Of a stretch of DNA of 64,000 nucleotides, positions 18,259-26,442 are shown in pieces. The stretch lies in NCBI RefSeq assembly GCF_900116635.1, contig NZ_FPBJ01000011.1, positions 21,636-85,635 on the forward strand. Direction: 5' to 3'. The stretch is from Xenorhabdus koppenhoeferi. GTDB taxonomy: Bacteria > Pseudomonadota > Gammaproteobacteria > Enterobacterales > Enterobacteriaceae. The notes below the pieces were generated by a model. It searched no databases. It was given only the letters and a program-made list of their open reading frames with translations, and was not told where the DNA came from. Numbering within the stretch: position 1 is the first letter of the stretch; every line of letters begins with the position of its first letter. Made by a program: the position numbers and the translations under genes.

Positions 18259-19455
18259 ATGAACCTGATTACTGATAACGATGAGCCTCTGTTTTCTTCA
18301 CCTATTCACGTTGATTTTGATATGACAAATGCGTGTAATCTTGCATGCAGACATTGTCATGCTGCATCAGGCAAAAGACAGGACAATGAACTGACTACGG
18401 CAGAAATAAAAAATATAATAAGTCAATTACATGAATCAGGTGTTATTGATTTAACCCTCGCTGGAGGAGAACCTTTTCTCAGGCCTGATATGTCTGAGAT
18501 TTTGGCTCATGCGCAATCGTGTTTTGGTTTATATACCACTGTCGTCACTAACGGAACATTATTAAACAAAAAAATAATAAAAACGTTAGCGAATGAGTGT
18601 CCAGACATAAGTTTTAACATCAGCATTGATGGTTCAACACCGGATTCACTTGATATATTGCGCCACAGAAAAAACAGAGATCAAAAAAGAAGGGAGCTGT
18701 TGTTTTCACAGATAATTTCTGGCGCAGAATCCCTCTCTGCTACCGGCCTTTCGCTTGGTGTTAGTTTTGTTGTGAGTGGTATGAATGCTGATGAACTTGA
18801 GGGAGTATACAGGCTTGCTACCGAAGAATTGGGCGCAAAAAGTGTCACGGCTATTCGTTTTTTTCCGGCGGGCTATGGAAAGAATGCGCTCAATGAGTTA
18901 GAACTGAAGTATCAACAGTGGGAGTCAATGATACTTCATTTAACCCGAAACCATGATAATTTCCGAAAACTGACAATATCTGTCTCAGCCCCATGGGAAA
19001 TTTATCTGCCATTAATCCGTAACGGATATTCACCACAGCAAATATGGGATATATGGGGATACCGTTCAACACTGACAGATCCAATGTATTCGTCCGTTTA
19101 TCAGACTGCTGATCCCAGTGGCGTCGGAGACCTGAATATCAGTGGGAACGGAATGGTTTATCCTTCGGTTCTTATGTCAAGAAACGACACTGTCCTGTGT
19201 GGTAATTTGCGGGAACACTCTCTGACTGATATCTGGTATAACGCCGCTGCCCTGAAAAAATTAAGAAATATTAAAATTTCTGACATAGGTTCTCCGTGCA
19301 CCACTTGTGAGATAGGTGAATTATGTGGTGCAGGATCTCGTTCTCGTGCACTTTCTATAACAGGTAATCTGAAAGGGTTGGATTTATGGTGCCCCATCAT
19401 AGCTGAGAAAGATAACCGAAGGAGAACTGAGAATGTATTATTTACACAAAAATAA
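18259..19455 (+). CDS. Radical SAM/SPASM peptide maturase
   Basis: A 398-residue protein (399 if the ATG at 18256 is used; GAGG at 18250-18253 spaces better to 18259). The [4Fe-4S]-SAM motif CxxxCxxC is in TNACNLACRHCHAASG at about residue 30. 'TLAGGEPFLRPD' supplies the GGE SAM-binding motif, and 'VVTNGTLL' is typical of the fold. The C-terminus has a SPASM-type auxiliary cluster signature (CTTCEIGELCGAGSRSRA, then LWCPI). Such enzymes install thioether, C-C or cyclophane links in ribosomal peptides. With the repeat precursor 110 bp upstream and overlapping partners downstream, it is the likely core modifying enzyme. Confidence 0.93.
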   Translation: MNLITDNDEPLFSSPIHVDFDMTNACNLACRHCHAASGKRQDNELTTAEIKNIISQLHESGVIDLTLAGGEPFLRPDMSEILAHAQSCFGLYTTVVTNGTLLNKKIIKTLANECPDISFNISIDGSTPDSLDILRHRKNRDQKRRELLFSQIISGAESLSATGLSLGVSFVVSGMNADELEGVYRLATEELGAKSVTAIRFFPAGYGKNALNELELKYQQWESMILHLTRNHDNFRKLTISVSAPWEIYLPLIRNGYSPQQIWDIWGYRSTLTDPMYSSVYQTADPSGVGDLNISGNGMVYPSVLMSRNDTVLCGNLREHSLTDIWYNAAALKKLRNIKISDIGSPCTTCEIGELCGAGSRSRALSITGNLKGLDLWCPIIAEKDNRRRTENVLFTQK

Positions 19456-19738
19456 AAATACACTCAGAATTCTTCCGAGAAAAAAAGGGACTGAATTACG
19501 TTTTAATCAGAAAATATTTTTTGCCAATGAAGATCTGACAAAAATCATTGATTTTGTGATTAGTTCATCTGATATATCAAAACATGATTTTTTAGAAACC
19601 GGATTGTCAGAAGACATTATCCTTTGTGCTCTGGTCAGTCTTTCTGATGAAGGAATTTCTCCTGAAATATGGGGGGAAGTATGGGAAGGTAAAATCATAA
19701 AATACATTAACCTCCACTGTCAGAGGGAAAAAGAATGA
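19433..19738 (+). CDS. Small protein overlapping the maturase gene; possible PqqD-like recognition element
   Basis: Encodes 101 residues. It overlaps the 3' end of the radical SAM gene by 23 bp and the next gene by 4 bp, so it is translationally coupled on both sides. There is no clear family motif, but the predicted order of strands and helices (LRILPRK, TELRFNQKIFFA, EDLTKIIDFVIS, EDIILCALVSLSDEG) fits the winged-helix RiPP recognition element (PqqD-like), which binds leader peptides and delivers them to the maturase. Size and position agree. A structure prediction would settle it; for now the role is inference. Confidence 0.6.
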   Translation: MYYLHKNKNTLRILPRKKGTELRFNQKIFFANEDLTKIIDFVISSSDISKHDFLETGLSEDIILCALVSLSDEGISPEIWGEVWEGKIIKYINLHCQREKE

Positions 19739-20613
19739 ACATTTTGAGTTATGTCGAAAGTTTGGGAGCAGGTCTGAATGCAGAATGGGAAAGTATAGAC
19801 TTCAGCATCAGTGCTTTTCCTGAACTGGCCCATAATACTATTCTCAATAAAAGACCCGAGGAAGTTATTGATATCTACCAATTGACTGAGGATCTTCTTC
19901 AATATCCAGCCATTCCCAAACAACGCTTCAATCATGGTTCTCAGTTCGGTCAACCTCCTTTTACATTATATGTTTCACCAGGACAGCGTTTTTTTATTGA
20001 AATGTATTTATGGTCTTCTGTTGATATGACCATCCATGATCATCCTTTTTCAGGCGCATTTTCAATCTTTGAAGGCACCTGTAAACATGAAACCTTTACG
20101 TTTGAACGAACAGGAGGCTACGATACTCTTCAAACAGGGATTCTGAAATCTGAAACGAATGAATTGTTGTCTCGCGGGGATAGCCGCACTATCTTAAATG
20201 GTTCTCGTCTGATACATCGTAATCTCCACTTATCAAGACCAACAGTGACATTCATTATCAGAACTTATCGAGATCCTGGTTTCACCGGGATGATTTTTGA
20301 AGAGTCTGGCCTGGGTATTGTCCCTGATTTAGGTGTGAGTGAATCAAAATACCTTGATTATCTTGACGGATTTATCCAACTTCATAATTATAGCCATGCC
20401 ATCAAAATGATTAAGTTGCTGATGAATTCCAATGTCAGCCCTTATGCAAAGTTTCGCGCCATCGAAATGTATTTAGAGGATACCAGGCATTATCATGAAA
20501 TTGATATGCTGGCTGATACTTTTTGTTCAGCGAATCCATTGATTCCTTTCCGAATACTGAAAGACTCCTTTGAATTGCGAAAAAAACGCTATTTGTTAAG
20601 TGAGGCCAAATGA
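19735..20613 (+). CDS. Cupin-like putative metal-dependent tailoring protein
   Basis: A 292-residue protein. Residues ~95-190 look like a double-stranded beta-helix: an HxH motif in MTIHDHPFSGAF, acidic and His residues in FEGTCKHETFTFER, and a third His region in GSRLIHRNLHL. This spacing resembles cupin motifs 1 and 2 and cysteine-dioxygenase-like folds that bind Fe(II). The last ~100 residues are helical and unrecognised. Coupled to both neighbours by 4-bp overlaps (19735-19738, 20610-20613). It may oxidise or hydroxylate the peptide; that is inferred only from fold type and operon position. Confidence 0.65.
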   Translation: MNILSYVESLGAGLNAEWESIDFSISAFPELAHNTILNKRPEEVIDIYQLTEDLLQYPAIPKQRFNHGSQFGQPPFTLYVSPGQRFFIEMYLWSSVDMTIHDHPFSGAFSIFEGTCKHETFTFERTGGYDTLQTGILKSETNELLSRGDSRTILNGSRLIHRNLHLSRPTVTFIIRTYRDPGFTGMIFEESGLGIVPDLGVSESKYLDYLDGFIQLHNYSHAIKMIKLLMNSNVSPYAKFRAIEMYLEDTRHYHEIDMLADTFCSANPLIPFRILKDSFELRKKRYLLSEAK

Positions 20614-21569
20614 TATCTTTAGCCGGAATTCTTGGGGTTTATAAAACATCATATCTTATTCGTGCCACTGATTCCCGAATTCAGGATGGGTTGCATTCCC
20701 AGGATTTTTTTGCCCTGCATTATCCTGTGAAAGGGCAGGAAATCGTTTCTGCGTCTATAGGCTATAGCCTCAATGAAGGGGACCAAATTATCTCTACTTA
20801 CCGCTGTCTCGGTGATCTTATTGCCGCCGGTGTCAGCCCATATGCTTATTTTGCTGAAATCATGGGAAAGGCAGACGGATTGTCAGGCGGTAAAGGAGGC
20901 TGCATGCATCTGAGCTCCCCCCTGCATGGCTTTCTTGCTACCACCGGGATTGTCGGTGGCGGACTCCCAATAGCCTGCGGAACGGCGCTTTCTATGAAGT
21001 TGTCCGGTTCAGGACATCTTGTTTTTGTGACGTTTGGGGACGGGGCCACCACTACAGGGGCATTTCATGAGGCGCTTAATATTGCCGGCTTGTGGGCTCT
21101 TCCCGTTCTATTTCTGTGTATAAATAACATGTATGCCTTGCACACAAAACTTAGCCGGATAACAAAGAATACGGTGCTGTATAAAAAGGCTGCAAATTAC
21201 CAGATCCCTGCTACCTGTGTGAATGTGTCCGAGCCTACCAAAGTTATCGATCTGGTTTCAGATTTTGCTGAAAAGGTTAGAAAAGGTAAGGGGCCAGCGT
21301 TTATCGAAATTTTGGCTCCCAGGTTGCACGGACATATGGCCGGCAGTACCACCGATTACATGAATCTGCCCTGTCAAGAGGAATTAAATAACGCAGATTC
21401 TCTGCTAATTCTCAGAAAGATTTTACTTTCTTTGACGAGCGGCCGGGAAACTGAGCTTCAGGTTTTCGAAAGAGAAACGGATGATTTTGTTAATCAGGTT
21501 TATCTGGATGCAATGATTGCTTCTCCGCCAGCTCCTGATGCATTATTAACTCAGATTACAGAGGCATAG
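20610..21569 (+). CDS. Thiamine-diphosphate-dependent dehydrogenase E1 alpha subunit homologue
   Basis: A 319-residue protein of the pyruvate/acetoin/branched-chain 2-oxoacid dehydrogenase E1 alpha family. 'HYPVKGQEIVSA', 'STYRCLGDLIAAG' and GKADGLSGGKGGCMH are conserved; the TPP-binding motif GDGATTTGAFHEALNIAG with INN about 20 residues later is intact. It is directly followed by E1 beta with no spacer. No E2 acyltransferase or E3 gene is present, so an ordinary oxidative complex is unlikely. A decarboxylation, acyloin-type carboligation or acyl transfer in the biosynthesis of the peptide product is more plausible. Lys is absent from the canonical HxxH activation loop, but catalytic capacity looks retained. 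Confidence 0.9.
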   Translation: MISLAGILGVYKTSYLIRATDSRIQDGLHSQDFFALHYPVKGQEIVSASIGYSLNEGDQIISTYRCLGDLIAAGVSPYAYFAEIMGKADGLSGGKGGCMHLSSPLHGFLATTGIVGGGLPIACGTALSMKLSGSGHLVFVTFGDGATTTGAFHEALNIAGLWALPVLFLCINNMYALHTKLSRITKNTVLYKKAANYQIPATCVNVSEPTKVIDLVSDFAEKVRKGKGPAFIEILAPRLHGHMAGSTTDYMNLPCQEELNNADSLLILRKILLSLTSGRETELQVFERETDDFVNQVYLDAMIASPPAPDALLTQITEA

Positions 21570-22592
21570 ATGGACGTTAATTGTGAAAAAACAATCTGTC
21601 TGACTTTTGCAGAGGCACTTAACAATGCCCTGAATTTAGCTTTAGCCTATGATCCTGCTGTGGTTTTGTTAGGTGAAGATATTGGCACCCCTTCTGGCGG
21701 TATCTACAAGGTGACTCAGGGACTCGAAGAACGTTACGGAACTCATCGTGTACGCACAACGCCTATTTCAGAACAGGGGATTATAGGATTGGGAATCGGA
21801 CTCGCTTTGGTCGGTCATCGCCCGATTGTTGAAATAATGTTGATGGATTATCTTACCATAGCGTCTGATCAACTTGTTAATCATGCTGCGAAACTCAGAT
21901 ATACAACTAATGGGGTAAGCCACATTCCTCTGACGGTCAGGATGCATATTGGCGGTGGAACCATGGGGGGAGCACAGCATTCACAATCACTGGAAGCCTG
22001 GCTGACTCATATACCCGGGCTGAACGTGGTCATTCCCAGTACACCTGAAGATGCCAAAGGCCTGCTGCTGTCCTGTATCAGAAATAACGATCCCTGTGTC
22101 ATGTTGGAGTGCATTGAATTATTGTGGTCAAAGGAGTGCAGTCCTGTCCCCATAGGGGATTATGTTATCCCGCTTGGGAAAGCGCGTATAAAACGTATTG
22201 GAACGGATCTGACTTTGATTTGTTACGGAAGGGCGGTAAGTTGGTGTCTGGAATCTGCTGAGTATATGGAGCAAACTTATGCAATCAGCTGTGAGGTCAT
22301 TGATCTCAGGACGCTGACGCCTCTTGATCTACCCTCTATTTTAGCGTCTGTGAGAAAAACAGGCCGGGCTATGGTGGTACATGCTGCAAATCAATTCGGA
22401 GGTTTTGGCGCAGAAATTTCGTGTCTTATTACGGAAGAGTTACATGCTGTTCTTGCCCATCCGGTGATCCGCTTGGGAGCCAGAAATTGTCCCGTTCCTT
22501 ACACCCGTGTCTTGGAAGAAGTATACTCGCCGAATGTTCGGCAGATCACTGAAAAAATAAAGTCTATCTTCAGTATCGGGAATGTCTCTTAA
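21570..22592 (+). CDS. Thiamine-diphosphate-dependent dehydrogenase E1 beta subunit homologue
   Basis: A 340-residue partner of E1 alpha. The pyrimidine-binding domain is clear: 'VLLGEDIGTPSGGIYKVTQG', PISEQGIIGLGIGLALVG with the catalytic Glu, 'MDYLTIASDQLVNHAAK', and GGGTMGGAQHSQSLEAW. The C-terminal transketolase domain follows (LTLICYGRAVSWCLES, 'CEVIDLRTLTPLD'). Start ATG 21570 follows the E1 alpha stop without a gap; the stop overlaps the MFS start by one base. A matched alpha/beta pair kept inside a peptide operon implies selection for a heterotetrameric enzyme acting on a 2-oxo acid, identity unknown. Confidence 0.9.
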   Translation: MDVNCEKTICLTFAEALNNALNLALAYDPAVVLLGEDIGTPSGGIYKVTQGLEERYGTHRVRTTPISEQGIIGLGIGLALVGHRPIVEIMLMDYLTIASDQLVNHAAKLRYTTNGVSHIPLTVRMHIGGGTMGGAQHSQSLEAWLTHIPGLNVVIPSTPEDAKGLLLSCIRNNDPCVMLECIELLWSKECSPVPIGDYVIPLGKARIKRIGTDLTLICYGRAVSWCLESAEYMEQTYAISCEVIDLRTLTPLDLPSILASVRKTGRAMVVHAANQFGGFGAEISCLITEELHAVLAHPVIRLGARNCPVPYTRVLEEVYSPNVRQITEKIKSIFSIGNVS

Positions 22593-23824
22593 TGGTGTTG
22601 AATAACTCTGTGTTAAAGTTGCCAGGGATGTGTCGTTTATTATCAGGCTATGGTCTGTCTGTTATCGCTGATACCTCTGTCTATATTGTTTTTGCTGTTT
22701 GGGCAAAACAAATTACGGGAAGCACATCAGGTATCGGTCTGGTTTTCTTCTGTTTTATCATTCCCTCATTAATCAGCCCCCTGACAGGTAACGTGATTGA
22801 CAGTTTGAAAAAAGACAGGATGATAGTTCTGACCAATCTTTTTATGGCAGTCTCTATATTGCTTTTACATTATTCAGATAAAAGCAACCAGTATCTTTTA
22901 CTCCTTTTTACCGCATTTATTTATGGTCTTGGGTACGTTGTGTTCAACGCAGCTCGCATATGCCTCGTTGTTAACAATTATGAAGAGCGATTTATCGGTA
23001 AAATAAATGCTGTACTTCGTACCTTACGAGAGGCTTTAAGATTATCTTCTCCAATATTAGGCATTTACATTTACACGACATTTGGATCAGATATCTTTGT
23101 GTATTTTGTCAGTCTGGCATTACTGTTATCCTGCTTGCTATTTTATCACTTCGAAAAGAGTGATAATTCTGAACGTAATAAAACAGATACTCAGGTCAAG
23201 CTATTTTCTTTAAACGGGTTAATGAAAGGCGTTTATGGACTCTGGAAAGATCGGTTGCTCAGAGTATGCATTACCTGTTTGTCTGTTACGCTGCTGGTAG
23301 CAGGTTTTTATGAAATGATACTTTTCAGTATCTTGGATAACATCGGTAAACCAACGTCCCTGATAGGACAATTAATTTCTGTTCAGGGACTCGGTGCGGT
23401 GATTGGCGGTATATGTTCAATCAAGCTTATTCGGCGTTTCACACCGGCTATGTTAGTCAGTCTTGGATTTATTATCCAGTCTATTGGAATACTTGGACTT
23501 TTCGTGCAGGATATATCAATAACTTATATCAGTTGTGCTATTTTCGGCTTTGGTGCGCCAGTCTCCATGGTGGGGCTTGATACCATTATACAAACAACAT
23601 TGCCGGCTGATATTCAGGGAAGAGCAAATACATCGCTTGAAGCTGTGACCAGTATTCCTTTCTCGCTCTCCTTTCTTTTATCCAGCGTGCTGACAACGCT
23701 AATTTCTTATAAGTTGATGCTGTTTTTTATGGTTATAGTCACTCTGTCCGCTTCAGTTTATCTGCTGTTTAATATACGAAAGCATCATTTAGCCTGCCAA
23801 CATTCACGAGATAATAATCCCTAA
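22592..23824 (+). CDS. MFS exporter
   Basis: A 410-residue inner-membrane protein with about 12 hydrophobic helices and MFS loop features (NVIDSLKKDRMI after helix 2, RTLREALRLSSPILG). It resembles the drug/siderophore exporter branch (EntS-like, MFS_3). It closes the operon and is the natural candidate for exporting the mature peptide product and giving partial self-resistance. No peptidase-containing ABC transporter is nearby, so leader removal must use another protease. Its 3' end overlaps the convergent pentapeptide gene by 21 bp. Confidence 0.88.
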   Translation: MVLNNSVLKLPGMCRLLSGYGLSVIADTSVYIVFAVWAKQITGSTSGIGLVFFCFIIPSLISPLTGNVIDSLKKDRMIVLTNLFMAVSILLLHYSDKSNQYLLLLFTAFIYGLGYVVFNAARICLVVNNYEERFIGKINAVLRTLREALRLSSPILGIYIYTTFGSDIFVYFVSLALLLSCLLFYHFEKSDNSERNKTDTQVKLFSLNGLMKGVYGLWKDRLLRVCITCLSVTLLVAGFYEMILFSILDNIGKPTSLIGQLISVQGLGAVIGGICSIKLIRRFTPAMLVSLGFIIQSIGILGLFVQDISITYISCAIFGFGAPVSMVGLDTIIQTTLPADIQGRANTSLEAVTSIPFSLSFLLSSVLTTLISYKLMLFFMVIVTLSASVYLLFNIRKHHLACQHSRDNNP

Positions 23825-24448
23825 ATTAGCGATCAGGGACGAAATCTGCCAGGCTTCCATTTTCACTCCGGTCAGATTCACTTTTCTTAAATCCAGACCT
23901 TGAAGAGTGGCTCCCCTTAAATCACTGTGGGTAAAATCAGCATCGGTCCACTGGATACCAGAAAACTCACCTCCGGAGAGATCAGCGCCTCTGAATACGG
24001 CTTTTTGTATATCTGTCTCATGCCATCTGTTTCCTTTCAATATGCAGTTTTCCATAATGATCCCCGCGAGAATCGCATTACTGAGATTGCATCCTTCAAT
24101 TTTTCCGGAACAAAACCACTTTTTTCTTGTTATATAATTTTCAAAACGTGCATTTTCAAAACTTGCTCCGCTTAGTTTGCAATGTAAAAATTCAGCGCCA
24201 AAGACATCAGAATATGAAAAATCGGTAAGTGATAAATTACAGCTAAGAAATGTTGTTTCTCTCAGAATGCCGTTGCGAAATGAACACCCCTTACTGCGGT
24301 CTTCATCATAAAATTGGCAAGCAATGAAAGTAGCTTCACTCAGGTTTGTTGAACTGAAGTCATAATGAGCGAAATCCAGTGACTCAAAAGTCTTGCCTGA
24401 AAAATCACGATGACTGGCAGTCCCAGTGTCTTGGAAAATTTTCAGCAT
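23804..24448 (-). CDS. Qnr-like pentapeptide-repeat protein (probable gyrase protection)
   Basis: A 214-residue right-handed quadrilateral beta-helix protein made of A(D/N)LxX-type pentapeptides. It matches Qnr proteins beyond simple repeat composition: CQFYDEDRSKGCSFRNG, 'FLSCNLSLTDFSYSDV', 'ITRKKWFCSGKI', 'GNRWHETDI', 'GADLSGGEFSG' and the C-terminal helix-like 'EAWQISSLIANLGI' all align with QnrB-type sequences, and the length is the same. Qnr and relatives (McbG, AlbG, MfpA) bind or mimic DNA at gyrase and protect it from inhibitors. Convergent to and overlapping the last biosynthetic gene, it is the likely self-immunity determinant. I saw no LexA box upstream, unlike plasmid/chromosomal qnrB. 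Confidence 0.85.
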   Translation of the reverse strand: MLKIFQDTGTASHRDFSGKTFESLDFAHYDFSSTNLSEATFIACQFYDEDRSKGCSFRNGILRETTFLSCNLSLTDFSYSDVFGAEFLHCKLSGASFENARFENYITRKKWFCSGKIEGCNLSNAILAGIIMENCILKGNRWHETDIQKAVFRGADLSGGEFSGIQWTDADFTHSDLRGATLQGLDLRKVNLTGVKMEAWQISSLIANLGIIIS

Positions 24449-24671
24449 AAAACAGCCCCCTAATGATGAAGTCTTAGTACTGATTTTAACTGACTCCCGA
24501 ATTCATATAATAAAATGCAATATGCGAAGTGATGTGGGTGGGAAAGGAGTTGCTGATAAGCTACCACACTCTATCTGTAGTTGCATGATAATTTCGGGCA
24601 ACCCGCAGGACAGTCAGAATAGCATGGGCCAACAACGACGAGGTAATATGCAGGTATCTGTAGTGATGTGA
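24449..24671. other. Noncoding stretch between qnr-like gene and IS element
   Basis: It contains the upstream region of the minus-strand pentapeptide gene. The right part (24,540-24,660) looks like scrambled remnant sequence. No gene, operator or repeat was recognised. Confidence 0.4.
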
Positions 24672-24743
24672 TGGACGCCCCCTTTTTCAATGGAAAATAG
24701 TGCCATCTTTTATCCGATGCACTGAATTTCGGGAGAACATCTC

Positions 24744-25785
24744 ATGAGTACGATCAAAGTGGTGGGTATTGACCTCGCTAAAAATGTCTTTCAAGTTTGT
24801 GTCTGGATGGAAGACGGTTCTGTTGCTTCGAACCGAAAAATTTCACGACAGAAATTTCTTGATACCCTACGGGCTTTTCCACCTGAAACCCTCATCGCTA
24901 TGGAAGCCTGTGCCACTTCTCATTATTGGGGACGGACGTTGCAGTCTATGGGCTATCATGTCCGAATGGTTCCCACCCAGCATGTAAAAGCTTTCAGCCA
25001 TCATCAAAAAAACGATGCCAATGATGCGTTGGCTATCTGTGAAACGGCCTGCCGGCCCGGTCTCCATTTTGTTCCCATCAAAACCGTAGAACAGCAAGAT
25101 ATCAAAGCACTGCGCCGTGCCCGTCAGCTCATGGTGGAACAGCGTACTGCTCTTGCTAATCAAATCAGGGCCTTTCTCGCTGAGCATGAGCAGGGAATAA
25201 TTGTGCCAGTGGGGATTCAGAAACTCCAACAGCCCCTCCCTGATATTCTGGAAGAAGGTGATAATGCTCTGTCTTGTGAGCTGCGTCGTTTATTGCATAC
25301 GCTGTGGGAAGATCTGCAAAATTTGAACGTCAGCATTCATGAAATGGATAACGAAATTACGGCACTTTCCCGTCAGCAAGCAGGGTATGGGCACTTGCTG
25401 ACTATTCCCGGTGTTGGTCCCCTGATTGCGGCGGCTTTCGTGAGTGACGTCAACGCATCCCAATTGACTCATGGCCGGCAGTTATCAGCCTGGTGTGGTT
25501 TGGGTTCCCCGGCAACACAGTTCGGGCGGGAAAAGCCGTCTTTCTTCTCTGAGCAAACATGGCAACCGTCATCTCCGAACGTTAATTATTCAGGGTGCCC
25601 GAGCGATGATGCAGGGCGTGCAAAAACGGGATGATCCTTTAGGCGAGTGGCTAAGAACACGGATTACCCGATGTGGCCCCATGAAAGCCATAGTTGCTTT
25701 AGCTAACAAGCTGACCCGAATTATCTGGCGTATTCTGACAGATGAGGTTGATTATGATATGGAAAAAGCTTTTGCTATCCATTAA
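24744..25785 (+). pseudogene. IS110 family transposase, disrupted by a single-base frameshift
   Basis: The first part encodes an intact DEDD domain (VVGIDLAKNVFQVCV, 'IAMEACATSHYWGR', 'KNDANDALAICE') and the start of the transposase_20 domain (LTIPGVGPLIAAAFVSDV, LSAWCGL). Frame is lost at the G-run 25502-25504. Removing one G rejoins WCGL to VPRQHSSGGKSRL in the next frame, which continues normally to the stop at 25785 (HGNRHLRTLIIQGARA, ALANKLTRIIWRIL). Without correction the first frame ends at 25634 with nonsense. The catalytic Ser region lies after the shift, so the element is probably immobile unless the slip is corrected by ribosomal or transcriptional frameshifting. Confidence 0.85.
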
Positions 25786-26009
25786 TTGAATTAAGTGAAT
25801 TGAAACAGACGCTTTAACCGAGTTTGCAAACACGGATGAAAAAACGGCTATCGGCCCTGCAATAACCTGAGTAAAACCTAGGTAGTTACATACCGATGAC
25901 GGCTGAGAAGGAAACAGGGTGCGGATGACATCATGGCGCGGGTGATTTAACCCATAATGACGCCGGATATATGGTAGCAAACCGTATCGACTCAATGCTT
26001 GCACAACCG
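25786..26009 (+). ncRNA. Candidate bridge-RNA region at the right end of the IS110/IS1111 element
   Basis: This is 224 nt of noncoding DNA between transposase stop and right inverted repeat. IS110-family elements encode a structured guide (bridge) RNA in a noncoding end, on the right side in the IS1111 group. I infer its presence from position and length only; I did not fold it. Confidence 0.4.
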
Positions 26010-26088
26010 GGGGGCGTCCATATATGGTATAAGAATTCCGGACACCTCACAAGCCTGCTAATCTGATTAACAGTGAAAGTGAGGTGTG

Positions 26089-26223
26089 ATGATGAAATTG
26101 AAACAGCCAAGATGCCACTATTCCGCTGAATTCAAGTTGGAAGCGGTTCAGCAAGTCATTCTTCATCAGCAACGTGTTGTTGATGTGGTTCGCGCTTTGG
26201 TGTTAGATCCCCAGAGGGCGTGA
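26089..26223 (+). pseudogene. Truncated IS3-family OrfA fragment
   Basis: It begins MMKLKQPRCHYSAEFKLEAV, the helix-turn-helix start of an IS3-type OrfA, and runs for about 40 residues (QRVVDVVRAL) before the match is lost and a stop follows. The upstream segment from about 26,025 (GAATTCCGGACACCTC) resembles an IS3-family left end. Everything after the first ~125 bp of the gene has been deleted. Confidence 0.65.
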
Positions 26224-26296
26224 AAGCAGCGGGTTACATAGCACTGACATTGACCCCGCCAGATACACACGCTACCATCTGAATGTGACTATCTGT

Positions 26297-26442
26297 GATC
26301 TTATCGCCTGCAAGGATCACCTCTTCTGAGTGGCGAAAATAAAACTCCCGTAGCCTGCAAGGGAGAGCAAGATTGCGGTACATCTGCGCACTTTTGGAAG
26401 CAGATATCGTCAGACAACAACCCTCCGTCCGGCGATGAAAGT
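26297..26442 (+). ncRNA. Structured repeat element, copy A
   Basis: About 145 nt that align with 35076-35211. Conserved blocks are AGGATCACCT, GTAGCCTGCAAGGGAG, GGTACATCTGC and TTTGGAAGCAGATATCGTCAG (in two parts), then GGCGATGAA. Stems: TCGCC (26304-26308) with GGCGA (26332-26336); CTCCC (26345-26349) with GGGAG (26361-26365), loop GTAGCCTGCAA; ATCTGC (26382-26387) with GCAGAT (26400-26405). In copy B the last C-G pair of the first stem is replaced by T-A, a compensatory change that supports a folded RNA or single-stranded DNA. Orientation assumed from the downstream genes. Confidence 0.65.

Larger units (their letters stand above)
24672..26020 (+). mobile_element. IS110 family (IS1111-like) insertion sequence
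   Basis: Bounded by 11-bp perfect inverted repeats, TGGACGCCCCC (24672-24682) and GGGGGCGTCCA (26010-26020). It contains one DEDD-type transposase gene, now frameshifted, and about 220 bp of noncoding DNA after it. Short (sub)terminal inverted repeats plus a long right noncoding end point to the IS1111 group rather than IS110 sensu stricto. True tips may extend a few bases beyond the repeats. Confidence 0.82.

Noticed and set aside
24449..24500. LexA (SOS) box upstream of the Qnr-like gene, as in qnrB
   Set aside because: No CTG-N10-CAG palindrome of acceptable quality is present in the upstream sequence.
25500..25640. Programmed frameshift in the IS110 transposase
   Set aside because: IS110-family transposases are normally a single frame, and the GGG site lacks a classical slippery heptamer. 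A mutation or sequencing slip is simpler.
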